Below are positions 63,122-64,000 of a stretch of 64,000 nt of DNA, one piece after another (position 1 is the stretch's first letter; each line of letters begins with the position of its first letter). The translations under genes were made by a program, and so were the position numbers. Origin of the DNA: Saccopteryx bilineata. Taxonomy: Eukaryota; Chordata; Mammalia; Chiroptera; Emballonuridae. The stretch covers positions 186,475,520-186,539,519 of the forward strand of contig NC_089491.1 of NCBI RefSeq assembly GCF_036850765.1. The letters are read 5' to 3'. A model generated the notes under the pieces. The model worked only from the letters and a program-made list of their open reading frames with translations, was not told the origin of the DNA and made no database searches.

Positions 63122-64000
63122 CTTTAAGTCCCTGTCTATCATTTATTTCAATTCCATACCTTTTCCCGTTCGAAGACCCCATAATAAAGTCATCGTGGCT
63201 GGACCGCGATACCTGCCTTAGACCCAGCACACCCTACCAAGTGTTCGTTCTCAGTCTAAACACTAACATGGTCACTGCTATGCAAAGGCATCATCTTAAG
63301 CTCTGAAAGCAGCAACAGCAGCAACAAAGTGAAGACCCTGGTCAGGATGAGTGCTATAATAGATGTATGGACTAAGTTTAAGTACTTGAGAGCAAGGTGA
63401 AGAGAGTGATTGCTGCTACCTGGGAAGCCTCAGGAATGCTTCACAAAGGATGTGACAAATGGATTGGACTCTGAGTACAAGGAAGGAGCCCCAGATGAAG
63501 GAGCACCATCAATAAGAAACTGGGAGAGAAGATTCTAGACCAGTCTATGTAAAGAGAAGAGGTATGGTCTATTTGAGGAAGAATAGGAAAGTTTATATGG
63601 CCAAAGCAGACCAGGCCTATTTGGTGTAAGAGGGGTAAGTTTTATAAGATGCCAGAAAGGGAAGTTGGAGCCAGATTGGGAGAGGCCTTCTAACTGAACT
63701 GTCTAACAATTTGGATTTTAAGGCAGTGGGGAGTTTTTGAATGTTTTGAAGGAAATAAGTGTATAACTATAGCTGAGTTTAGATAGATACCTTTGGTTGG
63801 TTATAGCCACATAAATGATGTTTTGAAACAGGAAGACTAAAGACAGAGAGACTAGTTAAGAGATGGATGTCATAATCCAGGTGAGATATAATGAGGTCTG
63901 AACTGGTTCACACAGCAAGCAGCTGTAGGAATGGAGATAACAGGGTGATATTGGAATGTGTTTGAACTAGAGTCAGCAGGATTTGCTGACCAAATAATTA
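62732..64000. other. Upstream flank
   Basis: Contains a (TA)n run at 63078-63117. No gene or other repeat recognised. Confidence 0.4.

Overview
This is a mammalian nuclear genome window, most likely from a bat (Chiroptera). The basis is many tRNA-derived SINEs of the vespertilionid 'Ves' style, several hAT DNA transposons with recognisable terminal inverted repeats, young L1s and endogenous retroviruses (ERVs). There are no bacterial-type operons. Apart from one split host gene, almost everything is transposon-derived.

Host gene. A minus-strand gene enters at the right. Exon 1 (59923-60200) lies in a CpG island at about 59.65-60.72 kb. Four further coding exons lie at 44586-44695, 41436-41548, 40736-41021 and about 37761-37876. 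All reading phases join and the AG/GT splice sites are good except at the end of exon 5. The 301 joined residues match my memory of C12orf56, a vertebrate protein of unknown function. The 3' exons are probably beyond the window's left edge, so 0-37 kb would be intron or gene-internal sequence. A processed RPL30 pseudogene (57.77-58.15 kb, +) sits in intron 1.

Left third (0-20 kb). This is a pile-up of ERVs. A Pro-primed provirus (5' LTR 6708-7365, 3' LTR 16807-18463) carries a leader of tandem repeats and gag/pro/env relics. Into it have inserted a young serine-tRNA-primed LTR element (7674-10128, 5-bp target duplication, about 693-bp near-identical LTRs, a 211-codon open frame), two solo LTRs of the same family, one SINE and two hATs. 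Other LTRs of that family lie at 1697-2372, 4841-5432 and 32050-32762.

Middle (20-36 kb). An old full-length L1 (20018-31665) is split by a younger, nearly intact full-length L1 (21137-26813). To its right is an unusual ERV (33465-35984) whose two LTRs point in opposite directions, yet the whole is bounded by one identical 5-bp duplication.

Right half (36-64 kb). This holds the host-gene exons, unique intron, six SINEs, a 5'-truncated L1 with a 1220-codon open ORF2 (45841-49839, -), hATs at 39562-40346, 52624-53360, 61000-61272 and 61929-62731, and ancient MIR/L2-like relics. No CRISPR, tRNA, rRNA or prokaryote-type system is present. The items most deserving a second look are the inverted-LTR provirus and the ORF-bearing Ser-primed element.
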